Of a stretch of 64,000 nt of DNA, positions 25,509 through 37,234 are shown one piece after another (position 1 is the stretch's first letter; each line of letters opens with the position of its first letter). The notes beneath the pieces were generated by a model. The model was not told where the DNA came from. It saw only the letters and a program-made list of their open reading frames with translations, and searched no databases. The stretch is taken from positions 169,486,090-169,550,089 of the forward strand of contig BTPG01000007.1 of the NCBI GenBank assembly GCA_036245525.1, in the 5' to 3' direction. Source of the stretch: Semisulcospira habei (lineage: Eukaryota > Mollusca > Gastropoda > Semisulcospiridae). Both the position numbers and the translations under genes were made by a program.

Positions 25509-25573
25509 GCAAGAAGCATAGATCTTCATGAGCCCCCACAACTGCGGGGCCCATAGGGATCTATGTCTCTTGC
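25509..25573. mobile_element. Hairpin element, family F2
   Basis: GCAAGAAGCATAGATCTTCA on the left and GGGATCTATGTCTCTTGC on the right. It lies inside a larger element that starts TTAACCCCTTGGC at about 25401. Confidence 0.65.
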
Positions 25574-26059
25574 GCTTAGGTCATTTGTTTTGTCCTTCTC
25601 AGCAGTCAAGAGAATAAACTGCACGTTCCAAACTGGAGACTTCAACCTCAATCAGAGAAAGTCAAATCCACTCGCTCGAAACCAAATGTGAGGAGGTTTA
25701 TTGTCGGGCGATAACATGCCAGGTTTCTTGGTGCCCAAATAATGAATACAAATTTCAAAACAGAAACACAAACAGAATTATTCGGGCTGGAGACTCAAGA
25801 CTCTTACTTATAGATTTCACTTGGATGATAGTCCCAATGGCTATTACAAGTACTACTGTCCTTGAACATTTGGCCTTCCATGTCAACGTGTCAATGCTCC
25901 CTGCTGTAATCATGTAAACAATACCAACAGTGGCATGCACAAGAGGGTTAATCCATCCACACCCACTCTTTTAACCCCTTGGCTGTCAGTAACAGTTATA
26001 TTAGGGTGATCCTAGGAAAAAGACAGCCAAAATGTAAACACTACAGATCCTCCCAAATA

Positions 26060-26157
26060 TTAACCCTGTGGCTGTCAGTATCACTATCAGTTTATTTCGA
26101 GGTGATACCTGCAAAAATCACTTTGACATAAACTGCTGCCAACAGTCAAAGGGTTAA
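26060..26157. mobile_element. Hairpin element, family F3, TTAA-flanked
   Basis: TTAACCCTGTGGCTGTCAGT at the left and CAACAGTCAAAGGGTTAA at the right, with an internal inverted repeat around GTGATACC. Confidence 0.7.
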
Positions 26158-26662
26158 TTTTCCCACCTCCAGTGCCATGGTAGGTCATGTATTGCCAAAG
26201 CTTATTGTAGTTCAGTAACTCTTGTATCCTGGTATCTCAGTCACATGGTATTCATATTTTTAGTTAAATACTAAACTATAGACCCCTAATACATTGATGT
26301 GGAATTATATCTGCACTCACTATGAACACCAAACTGCTCCACCAAAGCTGCTGAGAACAAATACATGACTAAAAATGGTCCATCTCAGCCGAACTAAATG
26401 CAGTGTACACGATTTTTAAGTCTACTTCCCCCAGCTGGCAAACAAAATTCTATCTGAGGAATCCTAAGAAAAAACAAGTTTTGCGTATTACTGAAAGCAA
26501 ACTTTTATCGCCTACAAAGCTGGCATTTTTTGTTAAACTTTTATATGCACATGAGGAATCTTTGTCTACTTTCATTTTGATGAATCCACCGTGGCACCTC
26601 CTCGATGCAGTCAACAGTGAACACCACCGTTTTCTCCGGACTCGAAAGTATTTGTAACTTAC

Positions 26663-26733
26663 CAAGGATCGTCGACACATGTACTCAGATCTGGCATCTT
26701 GTGGCACCAAACAGCTTCCGGAAAACCGGACAT
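26663..26733 (-). CDS. Possible first coding exon of an unrecognised gene
   Basis: On the minus strand an ATG at 26733 opens 23 codons (MSGFPEAVWCHKMPDLSTCV and four more residues) ending at a strong GTAAGT donor (26657-26662), phase 2. Just upstream on the same strand is GCGGCCATCTTC (plus 26798-26809), a YY1-like motif often found near transcription starts in animal promoters. I could not find the next exon: the nearest good acceptor, near 23810, gives an immediate stop in this phase. The downstream exons may be lost or far off, or this may be a repeat-borne promoter. Confidence 0.3.
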
Positions 26734-26895
26734 TTTCTTTCAACAAACTCAATCAAAGTTCTTCGAGTCCAAAGTCTCCGAACTTTCCTGTACAAATGAA
26801 GATGGCCGCTGACGGAAGTTGAACTCTAGGTTTGCGCATTTCTGGTCTGCACACGACTAGTTCCTGGCCAAAATTTGCGGATTGTCAGCCGAGTT

Positions 26896-27443
26896 TTAAC
26901 ACATTCTACCCGAGGACCGAAATCCCCAAATTTTGAAGTTGTTCTCTGAAGGACTGTATTACAGCTTAGGCTAGAGATAGAGCGATCATGATAGTTCAAG
27001 GGTGGTGCCAGAATAGCGGCTTCATGGCGCCTATGCGGCGGCCGAGCAAGCGGCTCGGCTCAGCCGCGCGTACAAGTTCTCACTGGAGGGCCAGTTCATT
27101 TACCTCCGGATAACTTTTTCTTTGGGACCTTGAACCTGATACAAAGGGCCTCCGCCACGCTAGATCTTGTTTCCAAAGGGGCCGAAAAATCAAACAGTGG
27201 GGGAAGGGGTGGGGGGGGGGGGGGAGGCGGACCTTGCGTGCTTGCTTCTGGCGGATATCAAAGGCATCCAAACACCCCCCAAAACGGACTTTGTTATAGC
27301 ATTTTAACAAATTTGGGGTCTGGTGGGGGGGGGGGGGGGGGATTGACCCGGCCCCTTCATTGGACCCCTCACCTCGTCCACCCCTGCCACCCTTGAACTA
27401 TCATGCTCGATCAATGCCGTAGTGGTGTGTCAGGGCTGAATGT
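26896..27443. mobile_element. Hairpin MITE, subfamily A2, interrupted
   Basis: Left half TTAACACATTCTACCC to the left arm and GGCGCC core (to about 27032). Right arm and end from about 27386 (CTTGAACTATCATGCTCGAT). Between them is about 350 bp of unrelated GC-rich sequence with poly-G tracts and no identifiable ends. Confidence 0.65.
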
Positions 27444-27500
27444 CACAGTTATTTTTCAACTTTGAAATAATTCACGTTTTTAGTTGGTCTTTTTAGGCTT

Positions 27501-27615
27501 CATAGTACTGGCTTCTACGAAAAATCTGCAAGTGGCATAGATTTTCATGTGCCCCTGCAGTCGCAGGGGCACATGAAAATCTATGCCACTTGCAGATTTT
27601 GAATCATAGTACCGG
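27501..27615. mobile_element. Hairpin element, family F2, near-perfect copy
   Basis: Arms 27521-27558 and 27563-27600 are perfect complements over 38 bp with a 4-nt AGTC loop, and partial pairing continues outwards (CATAGTACTGG / CCGGTACTATG). It is the best-preserved member of the family, whose other copies contain GAGGCATAGATCCTCATGAG-type arms. Confidence 0.85.
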
Positions 27616-28329
27616 GAAAGACTGACACTGTCGAGTCAGTACTAGACCCCATTTTAAACTGATACCATCTGAATATTTTATGATACTGTCTTTGGTTCTC
27701 CTTCTAGGCGACCGCTTCTGTTTCAAGGTACGAGCGACTGATGTGCCACTCGGCGGCGGCGAGTGATCCGCTAAAACGTGTACTGAATTTCAGTCATAAC
27801 TGAATATTTTTATGCATAGGCTAAATTTAAAAAAAAATGAATAAATAAATAAAATACAGCCAACTTTGGAGTGTGAGAAAAAGATTAATCTGTTTACAAA
27901 CAACGACCTGCGATTGACTGAGGCCGCCGGTATCTTGTCAGTGAAGACATTGACGGTCTAAGACAGTTCCTCAGTAAACCAGGCATTCACAGATCGATAA
28001 TGGTGGTTTATATCTCAAGCTGCACACACGTCAGTGTTATCATCTTGATTTTTGTTAGCCTCCGTCAACGGCCTTATGTACTGCCTGGACAAATAATTAT
28101 ATCTCGTAAGGAACTAGCACTATAGTCAATGCAATATATACATAAGAACAAGATAATTTTATTGCCAGTTTTGGCCCACTAACCGCAGTGTTCGAATGAT
28201 AAGTGTGATATAATTGTTACTTCTAGCGGATTGATTGTGGGCATCAGGTAGTGCCTCAGTTTAAGAGAGAATCACAACTACACAATCTCATTAATTTCAG
28301 CTGAACTGATAATCAAGACAGCCGTGACA

Positions 28330-28432
28330 GCCTGATACTGATCGGTCATGATAGTACAATTGACGTGCCAGATTAGCGTAATAATTTTCCATGCGCCAAG
28401 CTAATCTGGCACTACCCTTGAACTATGCTACG
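28330..28432. mobile_element. Degenerate hairpin, subfamily A3
   Basis: Arms GTGCCAGATTAGCG and GCGCCAAGCTAATCTGGCAC around an AT-rich loop. Confidence 0.6.
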
Positions 28433-28650
28433 TCTTCCACTGGTAGGAAGTCAGTCTTTAAAGATGTATGCCTCCTAATTGTTGCGAACACCAACTCAGT
28501 GGGCTCCACAGGACATGAGAGGATCAAAACTGACAGGCAAACAACAACAAACACCACACACACGACACACACAATGAATCAGTTCCAAAACAAAGGCAAT
28601 GACAACGGAGCACACATGAATTGTTTACGTAACGGACGTTCATGTTATTA

Positions 28651-28651
<1 letters not shown>

Positions 28652-28738
<87 letters not shown>
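28652..28738. repeat. (GT)n microsatellite
   Basis: About 43 uninterrupted GT units. Confidence 0.97.
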
Positions 28739-28745
<7 letters not shown>

Positions 28746-29641
28746 CACAAAACCCTGAAATGGGTGACTTTCTTTACCATCCTTCTGGAAAATGGGTGTG
28801 TGTAAAATTCTGGGTGACCAAGTCAGGCACCCATTTTTTCTGAGGGTTGTTTCTGCATTATCTTTCATTCAAAAGTCAGAAAAAAAAAAATTGGATGTCC
28901 CATTTCTGCAGGTTTACCTAATGTTGTGTGTTTTAAACGCACTGGGCCAGTGTGTTACCACGGAAGCGAGCGTCGTTCGGCTGCGCAGAGTGAACTGAGT
29001 TGTTTCCCCTTCTATTGTCTCTCATCCCGCCAACCGTCGTTCCATCAGGTAAGATTGTTTTAATGCAATATTTCTTAGTTAAGAGCACGCCCAAGTGTAC
29101 TTCTTCAGCGCAGTTATTTAACTGAGATGGTCCCAATCAGATACAATTGCACAGTAGCCTATATGGACCCGTTTGGCCGAGAAAACTGAGACGCCGTCTG
29201 CTACGACCCACGTCTCAGTGATGCTCAAGTCAGTCAAGTAGTAACAAATAATAGAACCCCACGAATTTAACAAAAGCTTTCTTCTTCAACGAAAGGAATT
29301 CCTTCAATAACACATTACAAGGACAATCTGTCATGCGAATGGGTTGCTTTTTTTTTCTGACATGTGTGATTGTGATCGAAAAGTAACTTGACACATGCAT
29401 GCACTGTAAACAAGATGGCGCCAGATTTCAGTGTGTATTTGAATCCTCGTACGCAAAACTACCTCGCGATTCGAAGAACAGACTTCCACGAATATTTTTT
29501 TTTGGATTTTGCAACTGAAGTGTCGCATTTTACTGTATTACCAGTTATTGTTCGTAGGGGGCAGGGGGTACTGCAGTAATTATGTATATATCTGATTCAA
29601 AATGTCAATGGTTTACATGGTTGTATTTGACATGTTTGCAG

Positions 29642-32600
29642 CAACACCGTTTTGGTCACACTCAGCACTTTCTGCACACACCCAGCGCCGGATGACAGCA
29701 GGATGTCCAAACCCATCGGGATCTATGGAAGTGGACAAGCACGCCCCTTCCTGGCACATGACCAAGGCCCATGGCAAAATTAGTCAGCTGCAGCATGATG
29801 GCCCAGCGTCGTCTGTCGCAGAGGGTGCGTCTGGTAGGAGGGTGCATAGACGGCAGCGGAATGCCCCCAATTACAAACTGGCAAGTGATTCTATGATCAT
29901 CTTCATTTTATTGGCTCGCGTGCGAAGCAAGAGTGAGTTTATGTTCTGGGCCACTGGTCGTCATCCGTCCGTCTGACCGCGTCCATGGTAAACGTTAACA
30001 GTGGCATTTTCTCGGAGACTTTTCAAGCCACATTCTTCAAGCTTGGCTCAAGGATACTTTGTGGCAAGACCTTTGTAAACATACCAATTTGAGTGACCTC
30101 TCTCAAAGGGTCACGTGGGGTTGACAGATGTGTGAAAACTGCTTACATTTTCAGAAAACATGGATTTTGCTGCTGTGAAAGCCAGCCCTCGTCACCAAGG
30201 TCACACATATGTAAATCGGTCATACACGGGATTACTCTTTATATTCTTGTGCAAGGCCCCTTAAACCAAAATTGGGCTGCTTTTGTACTAATGCAGCTTT
30301 CTTTTTTTCTTTCCTTTTCCAGTTGGCAAATGGAGCCTGGGATGGGCCTGAGACTGAGAGTGCAAGCGCATCGCAATACAAGGACAGTGATGATGAGGAG
30401 TTTGTTCCTGGCTCGAGCTCACAGGATTCAGACGGTGTGTCGCCATCAATCTCTGGGGTCTCTGACACAGACAGTATTGTATTTAATATGTTAGATTTCA
30501 AAGTGGCTGGTTCAGGGTGGGCAGGTGTCAGTGAAGCAAGTACCAGCAAGGTGCAGTGTGCGTTAGGGGATGAATTAGGGGGTGGCAATGACAATGTGGA
30601 TAGGCAGAAGGAACATGATGTTGGGGGTGGGGAAAGAGCGCTTACCAAAGAAACGGGTGTGCACGTGTCGCAGAGAGGGAAAGGAAAGTACAAATGGGAC
30701 AAGAAACATGCATGCAAATTTTGTGGCAAGAATGTTTTGAAAATGAGCACGCACTTACACGATGTCCATGCAGATGAGGCAGACGTTGCTAAAATTTGAT
30801 GATAAAAAAGGGACTAAGCAGAGACGTAAAGCATGGATCAGAATACAAGATGAGGGTGATTACATGCATAATGTTGCCATTCTTGAAAAGAAATCAGGAT
30901 GTTTGATTCCTAAGTATCGCACCAAAACTAGTAAGGTAGCTGACCTTCTCGCCTGTAGCCATTGCAAAGGGCTTTATCAAAAAAAGCTGATCTCTGTACA
31001 CTCAAAACGTTGCTGTCAGAAACAAGGAGGGTTTCAGTTCGCTAAGAGAGGTGAGGCTGCTCAACGTGGGAGGCTAATGCTTCCAATACCTTTAGACGTT
31101 GACTTTTCCTTCTATCATAAGGTTTTAGCCAGACAGAGAGATGATGAGATAAGCCGTCTCATCAAAACTGACCCCTTGCTTCTGGAGTATGGAAAGAGAT
31201 TATTTGACCGCAGGGACATTGAAGAACACACGGCTGGGCAAATCAGCTCCAGGATGCAGGAGTTAGGGAGACTATTAAAGATTCTTAGAGTGAGGTCAGA
31301 AATGAAAATCGCAAGTTTAAATGCTGTGGTCAATTCAGCTAGCTTTGATCATGTTGTACTGGCTGTAAAAGAGCTAGCAGAATTTGATGAGGACACACAT
31401 CAGTTCAGAAAAGGCAATTTTGCAATGCGCATAGGCCATGCTTGAAAAAATGTTCACAGATCAAACAGTCGGCTGGCATCCAAACAGCTTGGGCATGGTT
31501 CAGATGACAGGTGGCGACAGGAGCTCTCTTAGGCGCAGCAGTTTGACTCTGTCTTCACCGGGGACTGGTACGATTGTGTGTCAGCTACAGCAGCCCAGTC
31601 GGTCGGGAAAATGACCATGAACAAACCCATGCTGATCCCATCATGTGAAGATGTGAGGAAGGTCCAACAGCTTCTTGAGACAAGGATGGTTTCGAAAGAT
31701 TATCCGACAGTGGTTAAAGCAAACTCTTTGCGCTGTATCACTTTTCAACCGAAAACGAGGGGGAGAAGTTCAGAGAATGAAGGTACCAGACTTCCAGAAT
31801 GCTAAGATTGGATCGATCACCAATCAAGATATCTTGAAAGGTCTCACAGAGGTTGAGAAGAAAATGGTGAATCATTTTCAGCGAGTGGAAATCAGGGGCA
31901 AGTTTAATAGGAGTGTTCCCATTTTGCTGACAAAGAAGATGATGACAACTGTGGACAGAATCCCTCAAATGAGGCAATCAGTGCCAGCTCTCGCCGGTTC
32001 CCAGTACATCTTTGCCACACCTTCTGGTCAGAGGCCTTACAGAGGCCATGATGTTCTGAAGGAACATGCGCTACAAGCACAAGTGTCAAACCCAGCCATG
32101 TTCACATTTACTCAGTTACGGAAGCAGGTTGCAACTTTGGCTCAGTCCATGGCCATCTCGGAGTTAGACCAGGATCAGCTGGCAGACTTCCTTGGTCATG
32201 ATATTCGGATACATCGCCATATCTACCGCCAACCCCAAGACGTCCTTCAAAAGGCAAAAGTGGCAAAGATTCTTCTGTCAGTTAACAATGGGACGACAGA
32301 TTTTGAGAGTTGCATTAGAGCTGAACTGGGCGATGATGAAGAGATTGACTTTGACAATGAAAACACATCAGAAACTCGCAGAGAGGTCTCTGGGGAAACA
32401 GCACCTGTGAATGAAGCAAATAGCAAGTGAACAACACAGGAATCAATGAGCATGACCGAGAAAAGACGTCCAGAGCCTGATGACAAACTAGATAGTTTTG
32501 ATGATGACAGTTCTGCGTCGGCTCCTGTTCGAAAGAAAGCTAGATTTACAAGGAAACCATGGGGGAAAGCTGAAGAGAAAGCTGTTGAAACTCGTTTCAA

Positions 32601-32742
32601 GACACACCTCGTCGTGAACAAACTTCCTGGAAAGGCCGAGATACAGCAGGCAATTGCAGAAAAGCCTGCACTTAGACATAGGCGCTGGACAAACATTAAG
32701 GATTACATCCGCAACAGACTGAAAAAGTTACAAAAGAAATGA
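29642..32742 (+). pseudogene. Crypton-like tyrosine recombinase gene, broken
   Basis: An exon with ATG at 29725 ends at 29880 (RRQRNAPNYKL) next to GCAAGT, a GC-type donor. The acceptor TTCCTTTTCCAG ends at 30322 and the frame continues in phase with an acidic segment (DSDDEEFVPGSSSQDSD). Two Cys/His clusters follow (CKFCGKNVLKMSTHLHDVH and CSHCKGLYQKKLISVHSKRC), then a tyrosine-recombinase-like domain: FNRKRGGEVQRM (box I Arg, about 31744), QLRKQVATL (box II Arg, about 32113), DFLGHDIRIHRHIYR (His and Tyr, about 32185). A basic SANT/Myb-like tail lies at 32446-32742. Frameshifts near 30790, 31452 and 31715 and stops at 31528-31530 and 32428-32430 kill the frame. The domain order matches multicopy YR proteins of fish and invertebrates related to Cryptons; that identification is from family knowledge. 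Confidence 0.7.
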
Positions 32743-32774
32743 ATTGAGATTCTCTGACACTCGCGTCATTTTCG

Positions 32775-33345
32775 TTTTCATACAGATTTATTACAAGAGT
32801 GTTCATTATTATTGGGTTGGTTTCAGCATGTCTAGCTTGTTTTTGTCAATGGAACTGCAAATGGAACGACGCTTGGGGACGAGAGACAATAATAAGGGGC
32901 AAGAAAACCATTGTCAACATAAAGATTTATTACAAGAGTGCTACTATGGGGTTGGTGCGCCTGCATCATTTTTGTATACTGTATATAACATGTAAAACTT
33001 TGAAAATGGAACTGCTGATGGAACGGCGCTTGGGGACGAGAGACAATAATAAGGAGTAAGAAAACCATTGTCAACATAAAGATTTATTACAAGAGTGCTA
33101 CTATGGGGTTGGTGCGCCTGCATCATTTTGTATACTGTATATAACATGTAAAACTTTGAAAATGGAACTGCTGATGAAACGGCGGTTGGGGACGAAAGAC
33201 AATAATAAGAGAAAAAGAAACAAAAATTGTCAACATAAAGACTTATTACAAGAAGGTTATTATTCGGTTGTTTTCAGCGTGTATAGCTCTGTTTTTATCT
33301 GATGTACACCTGGATCATTTTGTATGCTGTGTAACATTAAAGAAG
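32775..33345 (+). repeat. Tandem repeat, ~157-bp unit, about four copies
   Basis: Units begin near 32778, 32920, 33078 and 33235. Each has TTTATTACAAGAGTG, a GGTTGGT segment, TTTTGTATACTGTATATAAC and GACGAGAGACAATAATAAG. A solitary diverged unit sits at 34020-34110. The array starts immediately after the recombinase pseudogene. Confidence 0.8.
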
Positions 33346-33655
33346 TACCCAACGGAGAAAGAAACACGCTTAGAAAAGACGGGTACAACACAATTTATTA
33401 ATATTTCGGGTAAATACCCTTTGTCAAAATAGACAAACAAACAGAGAGATTAACCGCTACTTATCTTCTTTGGCAAAAGGAATGTGCAGCACATTCCTTC
33501 TGTGAACAAAGATAAGTAGCGACTGACCTCTCTGTTTGTTTGTTTGTTTGTTTGTTTGTCTGTTTTGACAAGGCGGATTTACCCGAAATCTTACTGAATT
33601 GTGTTGTAACCGTCTTTTCTAAGCTTGTTTCTTTCGCCATTGGGCACTTTTTTTC
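33345..33655. mobile_element. Foldback element, ~130-bp arms
   Basis: Left arm (CGGAGAAAGAAACACGCTTA ... TTTGTCAAAATAGACAAAC) pairs with the right arm (GTTTGTCTGTTTTGACAA ... TAAGCTTGTTTCTTTCGCC) around GGAATGTGCAGCACATTCC. Shorter relatives occur at 45590-45682 and near 50262-50335. Confidence 0.75.
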
Positions 33656-33742
33656 TTTGCATTTTACATGATTGGCAGTCACCTTTTGGGTCTGAATAAT
33701 TTTTTTGTTTGTTTGTTGTTGTTTTTTGTGGGTTTTTTTGGT

Positions 33743-33747
<5 letters not shown>

Positions 33748-33790
<43 letters not shown>

Positions 33791-33815
33791 GGGGGGGGGG
33801 GGGGGGAGGGGGAGG
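33748..33815. repeat. Poly-T / poly-G tract
   Basis: About 40 T followed by a G-rich run. Confidence 0.95.
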
Positions 33816-34203
33816 GTGGTGGTGGTGTATCTCTCTTGATTTTGGATGTGTGTTGCTAAATGATCTTAGGTTTATTTAGCGTATTAGACTGGCTGGCGAC
33901 ATACATTCAATATTCTGTTCATTATTTTATTTTATTTTTCCCCCTTCATTATCAGTGCTGGCACGTCCGGACGTTCAGCAATGTACAACCAATCGAGACA
34001 AAAGACAATAATAAGATAAGAAAACCATTGTCAACATGATAAACATTTATTACAAGAGTGTTATTTTTTTCAGTGTGTATAGCTTGTTTTTATCTGATGT
34101 ACGCCTGGATCATTTTGGAAATGTCTGTAACTTTTTTTTTTTTTTGGTTACTATAAAGTACACTTTGCATACTGTGCATTGTTTCTAAAGTCACAGGAAG
34201 CAT

Positions 34204-34924
34204 AAACCTTAGCTGAGTTGGTATACCTCGCTCTCTACCTAGGTTAAACGCACCAGCGGTGCCACTGTTGCTATTTTCGCATCAGATCGGTCGCTCGGAC
34301 CGGTCATGTGCACCAGTCCTGCGCGCGCAGGTTGGCTTGTGCACTTGTAGTGTGGTCTCGTACGTTCACGCAGAAGATTGTGATTGCAGTCGAAAAAAAA
34401 GGTTCGTTTGCGGTTTTAACTTGTAGCCTTTTATCCCCCTGAACACGCCAGTTTTGTGTTGAGATGGCGGAGGCTTGAGTCATGCCCAACACCACTGAAT
34501 CAAGTCTATTGTACATGTAGTGCGCTCATTTCTCGAACTTCAACTTTGACGGTGCTTTCTGCCGCAAACGACGCAGATGTCGCAAAAATCACCTCCATTG
34601 AGGATTTAAAAAAGCTATCTTTAAAATCTGCCAAATCGCGTAATGTTTCGTGGTGCTAGCATAAGGATGGATGCATAATTGCTGGATTGCATATATGGGA
34701 AAGGGTTTATTCTTTATTCATGTTATTTTGCAGCAGTCAAACGAAGCTCACGTGATTCTTTCTCCGAGGTTGCCCATTACAGGTGCAGAAAGCACACGCT
34801 CTAAACCGATCGGGTGCACCAGACCGGTCCGAGCGACCGGTCTGGTGCCAATGTAGCAACATTGGCACCACTGGTGCATTTAACCTAGGCACTGGACGAG
34901 GTATACCAACTCGGCTAAACTTTA
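34204..34924. mobile_element. Foldback element, ~110-bp arms, 490-bp interior
   Basis: Left arm (TAGCTGAGTTGGTATACCTC, CCTAGGTTAAACGCACCAG, GGTCGCTCGGACCGGTC) and right arm carry the same blocks inverted up to 34924. The interior has no convincing frame. Confidence 0.75.
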
Positions 34925-35221
34925 TTGTCGCACTTGCTAGAACTCAGTAGTATATTTCTCTCTCCATTTTATGAATAGAGGCACATAAGTCGCGGTAACC
35001 CTTTACGTGCCGAACTTGGGCAAGAACTAGTTTTCCTCATCACAAAGTTGGCAGAAAAAGGTTTGACTGCTCTTGATTGTTTGATTTGAAGTGTTTACAA
35101 ACAATTACTGTGTTTTTATATGCATGCACCTTTGATGTGATTAATAAAGGCTGAAGTTTCAAGTGATTAATTTCCTATGTTGTCAGTTCATTAATTAATG
35201 TCAGTGTTCTGTTTTGTCATT

Positions 35222-35435
35222 TTAACTCATTCTACCCCAAGACCGGAATCCCCAAATGTTGAAGTCGTCTTCTGAAAACTGCGTTGCAGGGCAGGACACA
35301 GATCGACCACGATAGTTCAAGGGTGATGCCAGAATAGCTTGGCGGCCATAGGCGCCACTCTATTCTGGCATCAGCCTTGAACTATCATTGTCGATCTTTA
35401 TTTTGCTCTGGTGTGTCTGGGGTAGAATAAGTTAA
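35222..35435. mobile_element. Hairpin MITE, subfamily A2, TTAA-flanked
   Basis: TTAACTCATTCTACCCC at the left and GGGGTAGAATAAGTTAA at the right, with the GGTGATGCCAGAATAGCT hairpin in the centre. Confidence 0.82.
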
Positions 35436-35489
35436 GTGTTAGTTTCTTCGTCTGGGTCTTTTTCTGTCTTTCATATTTTTCCACACTTT

Positions 35490-35723
35490 TTAACCTGCAT
35501 CATACTGAGGCTAAAAGCTTCAAATTTGTACACTGCCATATATTTATGCAAGCTACATTACAGAACTTACAGATGAGGACATAGACCAATGGCATTATTA
35601 GTTCAAGGGTGGTGCCACAATAGCTTGGCGCCTAGAGGCGCCAAGCTATTCTGCCACTACCCTTTGGACTATTTTAATCACACGTGTTGCACACACTGGT
35701 GTATTCCGAATAATAAGGGTTAA
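35490..35723. mobile_element. Hairpin MITE, subfamily A1, TTAA-flanked
   Basis: TTAACCTGCATCATACTGAG at the left, CCGAATAATAAGGGTTAA at the right, GGCGCC-centred hairpin. Close relative of 42946-43167. Confidence 0.8.
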
Positions 35724-36298
35724 TATTCAAAATGCTCTGTTGCTGTTTGTCTCAAACTGCAGAGTACATTTTTGTTTAAAAGTCGTTTAATTTCCAGAAT
35801 TCTCACATAAATGCCATGATAAACTGTTTTGCTTCAGAAGGACAAAACGTAGCAATGTTTAAAAGATTTCCTCTGTAAAAATCATAATCGAAAGGTTACA
35901 GGCCGGTGTTCATTCAATTTTGCACCATACAATGTTAAGAATGTTAATGCATACATACACATTAAGTTGAAAAAAAACAAAACAAAACAAAATGAATGTG
36001 AAAAAAAGTATTCCATGCACTTGACCTTATTACAGACGCCTAATGTTGAAAAAACACCCATTTTGACTGTAATGCCAGTTTTTGTGTGAGAGACACCCAC
36101 TTTATTGGTAGAAACCCATTTTTTCTGCATCTAGTGGCTCTGTTTCTAGAAAATGTCTATTTTATTTTAAGTTATAGAGCTTAGTTATAAGGTGAGTTCT
36201 AAACATTCGCATCAATTCCATAGCCCTAGAATAAATAGAAATATGGTAACCCATTTTCACATGAAATGGTAGGTAACCCACTGTGAGGCTTTTGTGCG

Positions 36299-36301
<3 letters not shown>

Positions 36302-36385
<84 letters not shown>
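36302..36385. repeat. (GT)n microsatellite
   Basis: About 41 GT units. Confidence 0.97.
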
Positions 36386-36389
<4 letters not shown>

Positions 36390-36428
36390 TCAGTTCTCTA
36401 ACGAAGTGTTTTACAACGCCGTTTGGTG

Positions 36429-36575
36429 AGCTCATTCAGCCCGACGACCGTATTTCCCAAATTTTGGAGGCGTCATCTAATAATAGTAATAATAAAAATA
36501 CATGGTATTTATATGGCGCATTTCTCATATTTATAATATAACTCAATGCGCAGGCGAAAACGACACACACACGCA

Positions 36576-36635
<60 letters not shown>

Positions 36636-36796
36636 GACTATGCACCAGTTGCAGGAGATGGATCGACCATGATAATTCAAGGGCAGTGCCCAGATTAGCT
36701 TGGCGCCGACAGACGCAAAGCTAATCTGGCACTACCCCTGAATTATCATGGTCGACCCATCTGCTGTAGTGCCGCGTCATGGCTGAATGGGCTAAC
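36429..36796. mobile_element. Hairpin MITE, subfamily A3, interrupted by a SINE tail
   Basis: CTCATTCAGCCCGACGACCG at the left, broken after GGCGTCATCTA, resuming at about 36629 (TGTAATGACTATGCACCAG) with the central hairpin and ending near GGCTGAATGGGCTAAC. Confidence 0.7.
36479..36629 (-). mobile_element. SINE 3' tail plus (CA)n, inverted
   Basis: 36479-36557 is the reverse complement of the 3' end of the SINE at 39028-39465 (GCGCATTGAGTTATATTA through CCATGTATTTTTATTA). A (CA)n run follows at 36570-36629. Confidence 0.75.
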
Positions 36797-37139
36797 AATT
36801 TTCTGCCATTTAAATAGTGATGAATAAAGTGAATGGGTGTGAAAAATACAAACATTAGGAACCAGCAACTGTATGTGCAAGGAGTAGACCCAGCGTTTTA
36901 ATCAGACGTTAGCATGAACAGTTTGCTTCCACTACGTGTTTTAGATCAATGAAATATTATGATTTGGCTTGACTTGCACTGGCAGCCATATTTACGGTGA
37001 GATAAGACCTGACGAGATGACGCGACAAGATAGTACTTTACTCCAGCAAGAAACAGTAATATTCTCTTATCATAGTATCATTATATAGTTCTTCAAATAC
37101 AATTTAAAGAAATGTAACACGGACATAATATTCAAATTA

Positions 37140-37234
37140 TTAACCAGTTAGCTGTTGGTAGCGTTTTTGTCGAGGATATTCCCGAAGGAATCACCTCATT
37201 CAACAAAAAGCGTTACCGACAGTTAAAGGGTTAT
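37140..37234. mobile_element. Hairpin element, family F3
   Basis: TTAACCAGTTAGCTGTTGGT at the left; CGTTACCGACAGTTAAAGGG at the right; centre CCCGAAGGAATC. The inverted partner is at 37553-37646. Confidence 0.7.

Noticed and set aside
27080..27396. Open frames across the GC-rich insert in the MITE
   Set aside because: Built largely on poly-G/poly-C tracts; no motif recognised.
30232..30750. 172-codon minus-strand frame opposite the recombinase gene
   Set aside because: Shadow of the acidic, low-complexity plus-strand coding region.
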